DNA of 64,000 bases from an uncultured Opitutales bacterium (GTDB lineage Bacteria > Verrucomicrobiota > Verrucomicrobiia > Opitutales > Intestinicryptomonadaceae): the NCBI GenBank assembly GCA_944389175.1, contig CALXLK010000007.1:62001-126000 (forward strand). The letters run 5' to 3'. The notes beneath the pieces are model-generated. The model was not told where the DNA came from, ran no database searches, and saw only the letters and a program-made list of their open reading frames with translations. Positions 43,057 to 51,934 of the stretch are shown here, piece after piece. Both the position numbers and the translations under genes were made by a program. Every line of letters starts with the position of its first letter. Within the stretch, counting starts at the first letter, position 1.

Positions 43057-45588
43057 ATGGAGTTGCCCGTAGAGCAGTTGCGCGCGGATTTGTTTGGCGC
43101 GTTGGACAGGGGCGCGAGCCGGTTTGTAATTTCCGCGCCCACGGGGTCGGGCAAGTCTACCGCGCTGCCTGTCATGATTCAGCGGCGCTTGGGCGGCCAA
43201 GTGTTCGTGCTTCAGCCGCGCAGGGTCGCCGCGCGCATGCTCGCCCGCTCCATAGAGAAAATGTTTTCCATGAAGGGCGAGGCCGGCTGGCACATACGAT
43301 TTGAAAAAAACTATACTCGCGACACGAAAATAGTTTTCCTTACGGAGGGAATTTTGGCGCGCATGCTTATTTCGGGGTCTCTTCCAGAAAATGTCAGCGC
43401 CATAATTTTCGACGAATTTCACGAGCGCAATATTTTTACCGACATATCGCTTGCACTGGCTCTTAAACTTGCAGAAAAGTCGGGGCGAGACTTGAAGCTT
43501 TTTGCATGCTCGGCGTCGATAGACACCGGCGCGCTCGCCAGCTACATGAAGGCCGAGGTATTGGAGTGTTCGTCGAGGCTTTTTAATGTCGACATTAAGT
43601 ATTCCGATTTGATGGGGCGAAATTTGCCTATATGGGAAGTCGCCGCGCGGGAGGCTGCGCGCGCGGCCGAGCGCTCTTGCGGAAACATTCTCGTATTTAT
43701 GCCGGGCATATACGAGATTACAAAGACAATCTCAAAAATGCTGGAGATTCCGCGCCTTCGCAAAATGAGAATCCTTCCCCTTTACGGGGAGATGCCAAGC
43801 GCGGCCCAGGACGAAATTTTAAGCCCGTCGCCGCAGCGCAAGGTTATTGTTTCAACAAACATAGCCGAGACGTCGCTTACGATAGAGGGGGTCGACTGCG
43901 TCGTAGATTCCGGGCTTGCAAAAATACTCAGATACGACGCGGCAAGGGGGGTAAACACCCTGCTTGTCGAGCGCATATCGCTTGCCAGCGCCACACAGCG
44001 GGCCGGCCGGGCCGGCCGCCTGCGCGACGGCGCGGCAATCCGCCTTTGGCGGCCGTCCGAAGAGCGCGGATTTGCCGCCTACACCGAGCCGGAAATCAGG
44101 CGCGTCGATTTGTCGCAGACTCTGCTTTGGCTAAAGGCGGGAGGCCTTGAGGCCGGCGGGATAAACCTTTTCGAGCCGCCTCCGCCCCAGGCTGTTGACG
44201 CGGCGGAAAACCTGCTGAAGATGCTCGGGGCTGCGGACGAATTTGGAAATATAACGGCCCTTGGTGCAAAAATGGCGCGCTTTCCGTCGTCTCCGCGCCT
44301 GGCGAGGCTTTTTGCGGAGGCGGCAAAGCGCGGTTGTGCGGCGGATGCGGCTTTTATTGCGGCAGTCCAAGAGTCGGGCAGAATAAAGCTCGATATTGAC
44401 GACGATCGCCGTAGCATGCAAAGGGCCTCCCTTTTGAGCGCGCCCAGCCAGCCGTTGGAAGAGGTTGAGTTGTCTAGGCTGGCCAAGGCCAATTCGTTTT
44501 CGGCCGACTTCTGCGGCGAATACGGTATTCATGCGGCAAATGCGCGCCGGGCATTTGTTTTTGCAGCAGACTATCTGCGCCTGTGCAAATCGGCATTTAG
44601 GGAGTTTTCCGACATGGCGGAGGTGTCGTTCGAGGACGACGGCGGGAAGGCCGTCTCCGAATGTGTCTTAAGCGCGTATCCCGACCGGGTATGCAAGCGC
44701 TTGAGCTCCGGATTGGTTTGCAGGAAAGTGGGAGGGGAAACCGCCCAGATACGGAAATCGGCGAAGGATTTTGCAAAGGATTTGTTTGTAGCGATGTCTC
44801 TTCAGCAGACAAACACCGCCTCCGGAGTGCAGCTAGTTGCCGACGATATTGTTCCCGTCAGTGTTGAAAGCCTTCGCGAGCTTTTTCCCGAAGACTTTTC
44901 CCATGTGCGCTGCGTCGATATAGACCAGAGCCAGCGGCGCGTTTGCGTAAGCGATAGGATTTGCTATCGCGATATTCCCCTAAGCCAAAAAATCTCCTAC
45001 GACGTTCCCGCCGGTGAGGCTGCCGAGTTATTGTATTCGAAAATTCAGAGCGGGGAAATAAAGCTCAAAAATTTTGGCGACCAGGAGCGCGAATTCATAG
45101 AGCGCGTCAATTTTTTTGCGGCGGCCATGCCCGAAATGGGGGTTCTGCCGATCGACGACGAAGGTATGGGGCTGATTTTACGCCAGATGTGCGAAGGCCT
45201 GTATTCGTATTCCGAAGTGCGGAATGCCGACGTCATGTCGGCATTGAGGCAGTGGCTATCGGCCGAACAGTTGGCGGCCATGGATTCTTACGCGCCAAAA
45301 ACCGTGGAGATATCGCCGAAGCGCAGGCCGGTAAAGATCCGCTACAGCGCCGCTCCGCTTAGGGCTGTTGTTTCGGCGTCGTTTAAAGACTTGTTTTCTT
45401 TCAATGCCGATTCATTGAAAATATGCGGCGGCAGGGTGAGGGTAACGTACGAGATTTTGGCGCCCAATTCGCGGCCGGTGCAGACCACACAAGATTTAAA
45501 AAACTTTTGGAAGACTTCGTGGGAGGGCGTGAGAAAGGAAATGAAGGCGCGCTATCCAAAACATTTTAAATCAACCGACCCGTGGTAA
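43057..45588 (+). CDS. hrpB: ATP-dependent RNA helicase-like protein HrpB
   Basis: 843 residues, normal for HrpB. DExH core: Walker A SAPTGSGKSTALPVMI (I), LQPRRVAARMLA (Ia), FLTEGILARML, DEFHERNIFTDISLAL (II), CSASIDTGAL, FMPGIYEI (IV), VSTNIAETSLTI and ATQRAGRAGRL (VI). The HrpB-specific C-terminal domain follows (RFPSSPRLARLF, RVNFFAAAMPE, AQMRLGR-like arrangement of basic residues, TTQDLKNFWKTSWEGVRKEMKARYPKH). Role is uncertain; a link with peptidoglycan and RNA turnover has been suggested. Begins 3 bases after the small exported protein. Confidence 0.93.
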   Translation: MELPVEQLRADLFGALDRGASRFVISAPTGSGKSTALPVMIQRRLGGQVFVLQPRRVAARMLARSIEKMFSMKGEAGWHIRFEKNYTRDTKIVFLTEGILARMLISGSLPENVSAIIFDEFHERNIFTDISLALALKLAEKSGRDLKLFACSASIDTGALASYMKAEVLECSSRLFNVDIKYSDLMGRNLPIWEVAAREAARAAERSCGNILVFMPGIYEITKTISKMLEIPRLRKMRILPLYGEMPSAAQDEILSPSPQRKVIVSTNIAETSLTIEGVDCVVDSGLAKILRYDAARGVNTLLVERISLASATQRAGRAGRLRDGAAIRLWRPSEERGFAAYTEPEIRRVDLSQTLLWLKAGGLEAGGINLFEPPPPQAVDAAENLLKMLGAADEFGNITALGAKMARFPSSPRLARLFAEAAKRGCAADAAFIAAVQESGRIKLDIDDDRRSMQRASLLSAPSQPLEEVELSRLAKANSFSADFCGEYGIHAANARRAFVFAADYLRLCKSAFREFSDMAEVSFEDDGGKAVSECVLSAYPDRVCKRLSSGLVCRKVGGETAQIRKSAKDFAKDLFVAMSLQQTNTASGVQLVADDIVPVSVESLRELFPEDFSHVRCVDIDQSQRRVCVSDRICYRDIPLSQKISYDVPAGEAAELLYSKIQSGEIKLKNFGDQEREFIERVNFFAAAMPEMGVLPIDDEGMGLILRQMCEGLYSYSEVRNADVMSALRQWLSAEQLAAMDSYAPKTVEISPKRRPVKIRYSAAPLRAVVSASFKDLFSFNADSLKICGGRVRVTYEILAPNSRPVQTTQDLKNFWKTSWEGVRKEMKARYPKHFKSTDPW

Positions 45589-45620
45589 CGGCAATTTTTT
45601 GTAACAATCGTATATACATT

Positions 45621-46817
45621 ATGAAAATGATTAAAGATATAAAACTATGCGTAATGATGTTCCTGCAGTTCATGCTTGTGGCCGTATTCTGGGTGCAGCT
45701 TTCAAGTTATTTGGACAGCATGAAGATAACCGGGACGATGATGTCGCTGATTATGTCGAGCATGGCAATCGGCTCGATATTTTCCCCACTCGTCGGCGCG
45801 TTTGCCGACAGAATTGCAAACGGCGAGAAGGTGCTGGCTTTCCTTAATGCGCTTGTGGCTCTATGCCTTGTCTGGGCGTATTTTTCGACATCCGCGGTTT
45901 CGATTTTTGTTTCCATTACGCTTGCAATGTGCGCGTATATGCCTTCGTGGGGGCTTACTACTACAATAGCATTGCGCCACAGTTCCTCTGAAACTTTCCC
46001 CTTTATAAGAGTTTTTGGATCTTTGGGTTGGGTGTGCTCGGCGCTTTTTGCCCTGGCTGCAAAGCAGCTATTTGACACAAATATCGATGGCACGGCTATC
46101 CCCCTTGCTTGCGGCGCCGGTATCGCGGCCTTTGCGGCGGTTTTTTCCCTGCTATTGCCCCATACGCCGCCGGCGGACACCTCAAAAAAGATATCGTTGC
46201 CCGCCGTTTTGGGGTTGGGGGCGTTTTCGATATTGCGCGACCGCAACGTGGCTGTTTTGATACTCTGCGAAGTTCTCTACACGATAGCGTTTACAATTTA
46301 CTGGATGTACGGTTCATTCTTGGCGTCGCTTGGCATAGCTGAAATAACGCCTATATTAAACGTGGGGCAGATATCCGAGATGCTGTTCATGCTGTTGCTT
46401 CCCGTTTCAATAAAATATTTGGGCATAAAAAACACAATTGCAATAGGCTTGGGGGCAATGGCGCTGCGTTATTTTGCAAGCATCTTCGGCGGGGATTATT
46501 CGGCAGGGTATTGGACTGCCATATGCCTGCACGGGCTCGTATTCGGTTTCTTTATCGTGGCCGCCCAGATTTATATAGGCAAAAAGGCTCCGGAAGGCAT
46601 TCAGGCTCAGGCCCAGGGCTTTTTCTATCTCGTCTATGGGATTGCCCAGACGCTGGGAACGTTCTTTTCCGTGTGGCTTATAAACGTAAATTCGACTGTC
46701 GTAAACGGCGTTCGCTCCACGGATTGGGCGAGCCTATTCACGGTGGAGGCAATCTTTTCGGCGGCAATTTTGGTTTTGTTTGTGGCCGCATTTAAAAGCG
46801 AAAAAATAAGCTCCTAA
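45621..46817 (+). CDS. MFS transporter, nucleoside/H+ symporter-like
   Basis: 398 residues from the ATG at 45621; the frame reaches upstream to 45582 but the hydrophobic start MKMIKDIKLCVMMFLQFM fits best. Twelve hydrophobic segments are visible. VFWVQLSSYLDSMKITGTMMSLIMSSMAIGSIFSPLVGAFADRI is like the NupG/nucleoside H+ symporter family (PF03825), and RVFGSLGWVCSALF and ILNVGQISEMLFMLLLPVSIKYLGIK match its middle motifs. Substrate would be nucleosides or a sugar. No Shine-Dalgarno is evident. A strong terminator follows. Confidence 0.8.
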   Translation: MKMIKDIKLCVMMFLQFMLVAVFWVQLSSYLDSMKITGTMMSLIMSSMAIGSIFSPLVGAFADRIANGEKVLAFLNALVALCLVWAYFSTSAVSIFVSITLAMCAYMPSWGLTTTIALRHSSSETFPFIRVFGSLGWVCSALFALAAKQLFDTNIDGTAIPLACGAGIAAFAAVFSLLLPHTPPADTSKKISLPAVLGLGAFSILRDRNVAVLILCEVLYTIAFTIYWMYGSFLASLGIAEITPILNVGQISEMLFMLLLPVSIKYLGIKNTIAIGLGAMALRYFASIFGGDYSAGYWTAICLHGLVFGFFIVAAQIYIGKKAPEGIQAQAQGFFYLVYGIAQTLGTFFSVWLINVNSTVVNGVRSTDWASLFTVEAIFSAAILVLFVAAFKSEKISS

Positions 46818-46840
46818 TATATTTCTTAGCTAACCTTTGG

Positions 46841-46868
46841 CGCGCGGTGCATGCCGCGCGTTTTTTTT
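46841..46868 (+). terminator. Terminator of the MFS gene
   Basis: CGCGCGG (46841-46847) pairs with CCGCGCG (46854-46860) around TGCATG and is followed by eight T residues. Confidence 0.92.
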
Positions 46869-47603
46869 GCTGAAGCAAACGATTGTCATAAGGCTTCCAA
46901 TGCTTGTCATAAAATTTTCCTGAACTTTTTTACCGCGACTATTGTTTTGCCCAAAGGCGAACGCATAGTATATAAACATAAAACGGATCGTTTGCGCAGA
47001 AAATATGCTTAAGACATGGGCGCGCCTATTCGCGCATGTCCGTATGAACGAGGAGGCTGTACGCAATTTCTCTTCGGAATCGCAAGATGGGGGCTATCGG
47101 TATAAAAGCGAATTTGAAATAATTAAAGAACGTTGCAAGGCAGGATTTCTCTTTTTCTTTACTTCTTTTCCCCACCTCTGACATGCATGTAAATGAATAC
47201 GGAGTCAATTTGTATCGGCTGAAAACAAAAAGGGCATTTTTGCTCTATACCCACTTTTTAGATATGCGCGATGGCACAATTAATATCGACGACATTGTAG
47301 AATAGCACATCTTTCAAAATATTTTTGTGTTAGCCGAATCGTCGGCGTGTAAGCTACGAGTTGCGCAAAACATTTTATTTCGCTGCAATTCTTTTTACGA
47401 TGTGATGTAGCTTTCCCCGCAATGGAGCAGTGATCTTGTTTCTTTTTTATCCGGCGTGGGCTTTTAGCGTGCGACCGGCATGTGAATTACCGCGCGGCGG
47501 CAATTTTGTTTTCTCATTGAGGGCAAGCAAGCCGTAGGCCTTGAAAAAAGATTTTTGCTACAAAAAGGATTTTTATTCTCAAATATCGGCAGAGTGTGGG
47601 CGC
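46869..47603. other. Intergenic with weak short ORFs
   Basis: About 730 bases. Two short plus-strand frames, 47005-47181 (58 residues, MLKTWARLFAHV...) and 47183-47305 (40 residues, MHVNEYGVNLYRLKT...), have charged, protein-like composition but no ribosome binding site and no known match; they may be remnants of a decayed gene or chance frames. Confidence 0.4.
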
Positions 47604-47631
47604 AAAAATGGGGTTCCACTGCGGAAACCCC
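47604..47631 (-). terminator. Hairpin after tRNA-Phe
   Basis: GGGGTTCC (47610-47617) against GGAAACCCC (47623-47631) with one extra A; on the minus strand it is followed by ATTTTTG, as for a terminator. Confidence 0.6.
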
Positions 47632-47638
47632 TTAAAAA

Positions 47639-47714
47639 TGGTGGCCAGACCAGGAATCGAACCAGGGACACAAGGATTTTCAGTCCTCCGCTCTACCAAC
47701 TGAGCTATCTGGCC
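47639..47714 (-). tRNA. tRNA-Phe (anticodon GAA)
   Basis: 76 bases fold into a cloverleaf: acceptor GGCCAGA/TCTGGCC with discriminator A, D-arm GCTC/GAGC, anticodon stem GAGGA/TCCTT with loop CTGAAAA (GAA), T-arm CCTGG-TTCGATT-CCTGG. The 3' CCA is encoded. Confidence 0.96.
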
Positions 47715-47787
47715 ATTTGAAAAATATTAGCCGACATTAAGCCGAATTCGCGCGCTTGCGTCAATACTTTTTTTGCTTTTTTTGCCG

Positions 47788-48561
47788 TCAAAATTCCACA
47801 GGCGAACTCGGCGCGTCAAACGGCGAAACTATTTCTATTCGCCTTAGCATCTCAGAGTCTATTCCGCTCTTGCCGAGCAATTCGGCTATGTGACCTACGC
47901 TGTTGCATTCGCGCGATACGTGCGTTAGATACACTTTTTTTACGACGGGCGGCAATGCTTTCAGCAGCGATATGGCGTCGGCATTTGAAAGATGCCCGCT
48001 GGTGCTTGAAATTCGGTTCTTTAGCCTCGGCGGGCGGTTGGATCTGGCAAGCATCAACGGACAATAATTGCTTTCAAGCACGAGCACGCTGCAATTTCGC
48101 GCGAAGTCCTGCACGGAGTTTGTGACCTTGCCGATATCCGTGGCGTACGTAAGCGCGCTTCCTTGATGCGTGAAAGAATATCCCACCGGGTCGGTGGTGT
48201 CGTGCGGTATAGTAAACGGCAGAACGTCTATGCCGTAAAAGTCAAACTTCTGCCCAGTCTCGAAAATTTGCCAGTTGGCGTTCTTTGTCTTGCTGTCCTT
48301 ATAGCGTATGCATTCGGCCGTTCCGCGGTTTGCATATATCTTCGTGCCGGCCGCGGCAAAATAGCAAAGAGACGCGTAATGGTCGAAATGTTCGTGCGTG
48401 ACAAATACGGCATCGATATCCTCAATATCTAGCCCGCGCCCGGCAAGGTATTTGCGGATTCTTTTTATACCCAGTCCCGCATCTATGAAAGCCTTTACGC
48501 CGTCGCATTCAAGATACGAACAGTTTCCCGAACTGGAACTTCCCAATACTTGAAAAAACAT
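47788..48561 (-). CDS. MBL-fold metallo-hydrolase (YycJ/WalJ-like)
   Basis: 257 residues. N-terminal LGSSSSGNCSYLECDGVKAFIDAGLG and the metal motif VFVTHEHFDHYASL (HxHxDH, about 55-62) mark the metallo-beta-lactamase fold; PHDTTDPVGYSF, YATDIG, LESNY and SSTSGHLSNADA add the other metal residues of the YycJ group. Such proteins are exonuclease-like phosphodiesterases, in some cases linked to cell-wall signalling. Here it is separated by only 2 bases from the GH32-like gene upstream, so it shares a transcript. It has no signal, so acts in the cytoplasm. Confidence 0.88.
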   Translation of the reverse strand: MFFQVLGSSSSGNCSYLECDGVKAFIDAGLGIKRIRKYLAGRGLDIEDIDAVFVTHEHFDHYASLCYFAAAGTKIYANRGTAECIRYKDSKTKNANWQIFETGQKFDFYGIDVLPFTIPHDTTDPVGYSFTHQGSALTYATDIGKVTNSVQDFARNCSVLVLESNYCPLMLARSNRPPRLKNRISSTSGHLSNADAISLLKALPPVVKKVYLTHVSRECNSVGHIAELLGKSGIDSEMLRRIEIVSPFDAPSSPVEF

Positions 48562-48563
48562 AC

Positions 48564-50441
48564 CTATTTACCCTTGGTTCCTTTAGGCTGTTTAGGCAAT
48601 TCCGCGGCCTTAGCGCTATTGGGCGCTTTCTCGCCGCCGCGTGCAGACTTATTTTCTGCAGATACTGCAGGGCTTGTATTGCCAATGGCATTTTTCTGGG
48701 GATTGCGCTTTATTCGGGCGTCGTTTATTATCTTATTTAACTCTTTAAGTTCCCGCCTGAGTATGCTGCTGCGCTCAAGCCGCGGCACAAAAATGTCCCC
48801 GAAGGCCCCGACCCTTATTGTCTGGTGCGGGTTTATAAACGAATCTCCGGCCATCAATACAGTGTCGCCGGTGAACCAGTACATCTCTGTGCTGTACGAA
48901 TCCACAAAGGCGGTGAAGGGGATGTCGGTCACATCGCGCTTTACGGGTATTTTCCACTGGCCGATATCATAAATAATCCTTCTGGTGAAAAATTCGGAGT
49001 TTTTTATGTCGTAGCCAAATACGGCCGTTCCAACTTCAAATCTGACGGCGTCGGTGTCCTTGAGCTTGCGGAATATTCCCGTGTACATGCTGTAATTGCC
49101 GTAAGCGTTGGGCACTACGAACGTGTTTGACGAAAACGACATGTCACCGCCCGATGCGTCCATGGGCACGTTTATGTGCGCTTTAAATTTGTCGGGTACG
49201 TCGGCTCTGAGCTGAATTTGCCCGTCGGCCGTAGTGACAAAACGCAGCTCCCATGGCAGGCTGAGCGTATTGGCAAACTTTTGGCCCAGCGATCTCATTA
49301 TGTCGGCGGGCTGCTGTATAGTAGCTGTGATGAGCGTCTGCGACTCGTCGGTATTGGCCCACGGCTGTACAAACGTTATGGTGCCCGCGAGAATATTTAA
49401 GGGCTTTTTCGTGATGCGTTTGAATTGCCTGCCGTCGAAATCTCCCACTATATATCGGCCATCCCCGGATATTATAGCCCACTTTGTCCCCCGGGCAATT
49501 CCTTCAAATTTAGCCTTCACCAAGACCGCGTTATTTTGGCCCAACTCGGGGAAATATTGACCCGTCTTTTCCCACTTTCTTAGATTCTTTGATACATATA
49601 TGGCAACCGCCGCCGATTTCCCGTCGGCCGAACTTTCAGTGCGCAAAAGCGTCCACAATCCACTGTCTTTGTTGAAAAATAAATACGGCCATTGGCCAGT
49701 GCCGCCTATCTTTGCCTCTTCAATCACCTCGATGTCGAAGAAATTTTTACTGAAGGCAAAGAACGTCCTAAAGTTTTTGTCGGTAGAGGCCATTATTAGC
49801 TTTTTGTCTGTCGAAGAAAATAGGCCGCTGCGGTTTTCCGAGTCGACGCATACCGACGCTGGCGAGAAAATGGGGCTTTTTAAAAGCTTCGGGTTTTTTA
49901 TGTAGCTCCAGTTGACGAAATCACGAGTCTGGGCAAGACAAAGGTTAAACATCCCATCATACACAAAAGATGCTTCATTTTGCAGAAAATATGCATAATA
50001 AGTATCCCCAAGCTTGAATAAACCGCTGGAGGAGCCCAATAGGCCGCTCGTAGCAGTGAGGTGGAATCTCGGGCGCCCGACGTCGGCTGCCCAATCGCGC
50101 TCAAAAGACTGGTCGCTAAAAAGAATAATTGGCGCGCCGATCAATTCTTTTGACGGGTAAACGACCTTGAGCTTTTGACCCTTGTATTTTGATACGTTAA
50201 ACGGCGCAAACCACTGTCCCTTCCCGGTCGAAAGCATTACTGGCATGTTATGTATTATCTTTCCCCCAGCATCCAAAATGCAGACGTCCCTTAGCGGCGC
50301 CTTCGGGTCTATCGGAAGATAGAGAAAATCCGCATCTGCTTCGATTTCTTGAACCGTCATGGCCTGCTTCTTTTCTTGGCCCGCGACGGTCGCCGCTACG
50401 ATTGTCAATGATAATAGCAGTAATGTTTTTAAACGTCTCAT
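48564..50441 (-). CDS. Secreted DUF4980-GH32-like protein without catalytic residues
   Basis: 625 residues from MRRLKTLLLLSLT (50441) with a signal peptide (cut near residue 20). About 38-95 match the DUF4980 module that precedes GH32 in Bacteroidota (LYLPIDPKAPLRDVCI, PFNVSKYKGQKLKVVY). The five-bladed GH32 propeller follows: RPRFHLTATSGLLGSSSGLF aligns with the 'FHxTPxxGWLNDPNG' block, IFSPASVCVDSENRSGLF with 'FSGSAVVDxxNTSGF', YLFFNKDSGLWTLL with 'RDPKVFWHxxTxxW', then YIVGDFDGRQF, and LPWELRFVTTADGQIQL begins the C-terminal sandwich. The nucleophile (Asp in NDPNG, residues 133-140), the Asp of RDP (249-256) and the acid of EC (near 303-310) are all replaced. It should bind rather than cleave fructans. 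The tail is Ala/Lys-rich. Confidence 0.75.
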   Translation of the reverse strand: MRRLKTLLLLSLTIVAATVAGQEKKQAMTVQEIEADADFLYLPIDPKAPLRDVCILDAGGKIIHNMPVMLSTGKGQWFAPFNVSKYKGQKLKVVYPSKELIGAPIILFSDQSFERDWAADVGRPRFHLTATSGLLGSSSGLFKLGDTYYAYFLQNEASFVYDGMFNLCLAQTRDFVNWSYIKNPKLLKSPIFSPASVCVDSENRSGLFSSTDKKLIMASTDKNFRTFFAFSKNFFDIEVIEEAKIGGTGQWPYLFFNKDSGLWTLLRTESSADGKSAAVAIYVSKNLRKWEKTGQYFPELGQNNAVLVKAKFEGIARGTKWAIISGDGRYIVGDFDGRQFKRITKKPLNILAGTITFVQPWANTDESQTLITATIQQPADIMRSLGQKFANTLSLPWELRFVTTADGQIQLRADVPDKFKAHINVPMDASGGDMSFSSNTFVVPNAYGNYSMYTGIFRKLKDTDAVRFEVGTAVFGYDIKNSEFFTRRIIYDIGQWKIPVKRDVTDIPFTAFVDSYSTEMYWFTGDTVLMAGDSFINPHQTIRVGAFGDIFVPRLERSSILRRELKELNKIINDARIKRNPQKNAIGNTSPAVSAENKSARGGEKAPNSAKAAELPKQPKGTKGK

Positions 50442-50529
50442 TTGTGTTGTCGATTTTCTTAGCAGACCAAATAGCATGCGGCTTGGCAATTAAATATTTC
50501 CCCGAATGCAATGATACTTTGTATAGACA

Positions 50530-50562
50530 AAAAAAACCGGATTAAAGAATCCGGTTTTTTTT
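50530..50562 (-). terminator. Bidirectional-type terminator after the outer-membrane barrel
   Basis: AAACCGGATT (50534-50543) pairs with AATCCGGTTT (50548-50557) around AAAG; A and T tracts flank both sides, so it can act on either strand. Confidence 0.92.
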
Positions 50563-50577
50563 GAATGAAGCTCTTTT

Positions 50578-51756
50578 TTAGTATCTGAGCGAAGCTTCAA
50601 ACGATACAACGTGCTGGTTGTAGGATGCGCCCGCAACGTCGGAGGAGTTGTTGAGGTAGTTGTAGCTTACGCCGAGGTTGATGAATTTGTTCGGCCTGTA
50701 CGAAACACCGACGCGCGTCCAGATGGTGTCGTCTTCTCTGTCGATGCCCTGGTAGCTCGTCTGCCTGTACTGCATAGAAGCCGTTCCGACAATTTTCGTG
50801 TTGAAGAAGTAGTTCACGCCGCCCTCAACAAATGTGTAGGTTGTCGAGTAGTTGGCCGCGCTCGTTCCAAAGTCTCTGGCTGCTTTCACGAATACGCCCA
50901 TCTTTTCGGATACCTCGTAGTTGAGCGTGACTCTGCCCGAGAATGTCCAGTCGCTTACATCGCCCGTGAGGCAGTCGTACGACCTGTTGGATGCGCCTGC
51001 GTAGAGCTCGCAAGTGAGTTTCGGTGCCAATTCGCCCAAGACCGTAACGCCAACGAAGTTGTCCGTCCTGTCGTCGCCGAAGAGAATCAAACTCCGTTGC
51101 AGACCGTCATACATTTCGGTGTAGCGGTACATGTATGTAAGACCAACCGAAATCTTCTGCGTGACCCTGTAGTACACGCTCAACGGAACAGAGTACATGT
51201 TGTAGCTCGTGTATAGATCCTTGTACTGGTGGATGTACTCGAGTTCGTACCAGTCAAAAGCCAACGTTGCAAAAACTTTTTCCGTAAAATCGTACTGGCC
51301 GTTTACTCCGACCGCCCATGTGTTGTAGTCGACGAGTTTGCCGTTGTTTCTCATCGCTGCATCGATATCTGCGCTGTTCTGGGCATTCTGGTCAAACTTA
51401 AACTTGGCGCCAACCTTCCAGTTAGATTCAACGTACGATGCAGTCGCGGCAACGTGCGCAAGATTGCGGTTGAACGTCTTGTGGTCTACGTACTTTGTGA
51501 AGTCTTCGTAGAACTTGATATTGGCCTTGAACTTGCTGTTGCGGCCGTAGTCCGCCTCAACACCGAGCCTTAGCGTGCCACAGTAGTCTTCTATTTTCTG
51601 GTTCGGATTCGAAGCGTATGTAACGTTCGAATTATAACTTCCCATAACAGCGCCGTGGAAGAAAATGTCCAACTGGTCGCCGACTGTCACCAAGGGCGCG
51701 GCGTTGGCCGCCAACGCTATGGCAGTAAGCAATGATGTAGCGATTGTCTTTTTCAT
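50578..51756 (-). CDS. Outer-membrane beta-barrel protein
   Basis: 392 residues with a signal peptide (MKKTIATSLLTAIALAANAAP). The mature protein alternates aromatic and polar strands and ends in VVSFEASLRY with a terminal aromatic, the usual signature for BAM-dependent insertion. Strand phrases such as DIFFHGAVMGSYNSNVTY, LRLGVEADYGRN, VSLTYMYRYTEM and VGVSYRPNKFINLGVSYNYL fit a porin-like barrel (BBP2-type putative beta-barrel porin). Substrate is not known. It has its own terminator and starts upstream of the GH32-like gene (137 bases apart), which may make a sugar-binding partnership. Divergent from TPR paralogue B. Confidence 0.75.
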   Translation of the reverse strand: MKKTIATSLLTAIALAANAAPLVTVGDQLDIFFHGAVMGSYNSNVTYASNPNQKIEDYCGTLRLGVEADYGRNSKFKANIKFYEDFTKYVDHKTFNRNLAHVAATASYVESNWKVGAKFKFDQNAQNSADIDAAMRNNGKLVDYNTWAVGVNGQYDFTEKVFATLAFDWYELEYIHQYKDLYTSYNMYSVPLSVYYRVTQKISVGLTYMYRYTEMYDGLQRSLILFGDDRTDNFVGVTVLGELAPKLTCELYAGASNRSYDCLTGDVSDWTFSGRVTLNYEVSEKMGVFVKAARDFGTSAANYSTTYTFVEGGVNYFFNTKIVGTASMQYRQTSYQGIDREDDTIWTRVGVSYRPNKFINLGVSYNYLNNSSDVAGASYNQHVVSFEASLRY

Positions 51757-51934
51757 ATTTTCTTTGGTAGTTTAAATATTTTTTAGCAAAGAGGTTTTAA
51801 ATTGAACTGAGTCTCTACCTTCAAAATCTGCTTGTCAAGTCTTTTATGCAGTTATTTTTTATTTGCAGTTTCAACATTAGGCTTGAAAAACATCGAATCT
51901 GCATATTCTTATTTGTCCAACAGCTTTCCTCCCA

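Noticed and set aside
50611-51216. 201-residue open frame antisense to the outer-membrane barrel
   Set aside because: Low-information Val/Arg-rich translation and full overlap with a well-supported gene.
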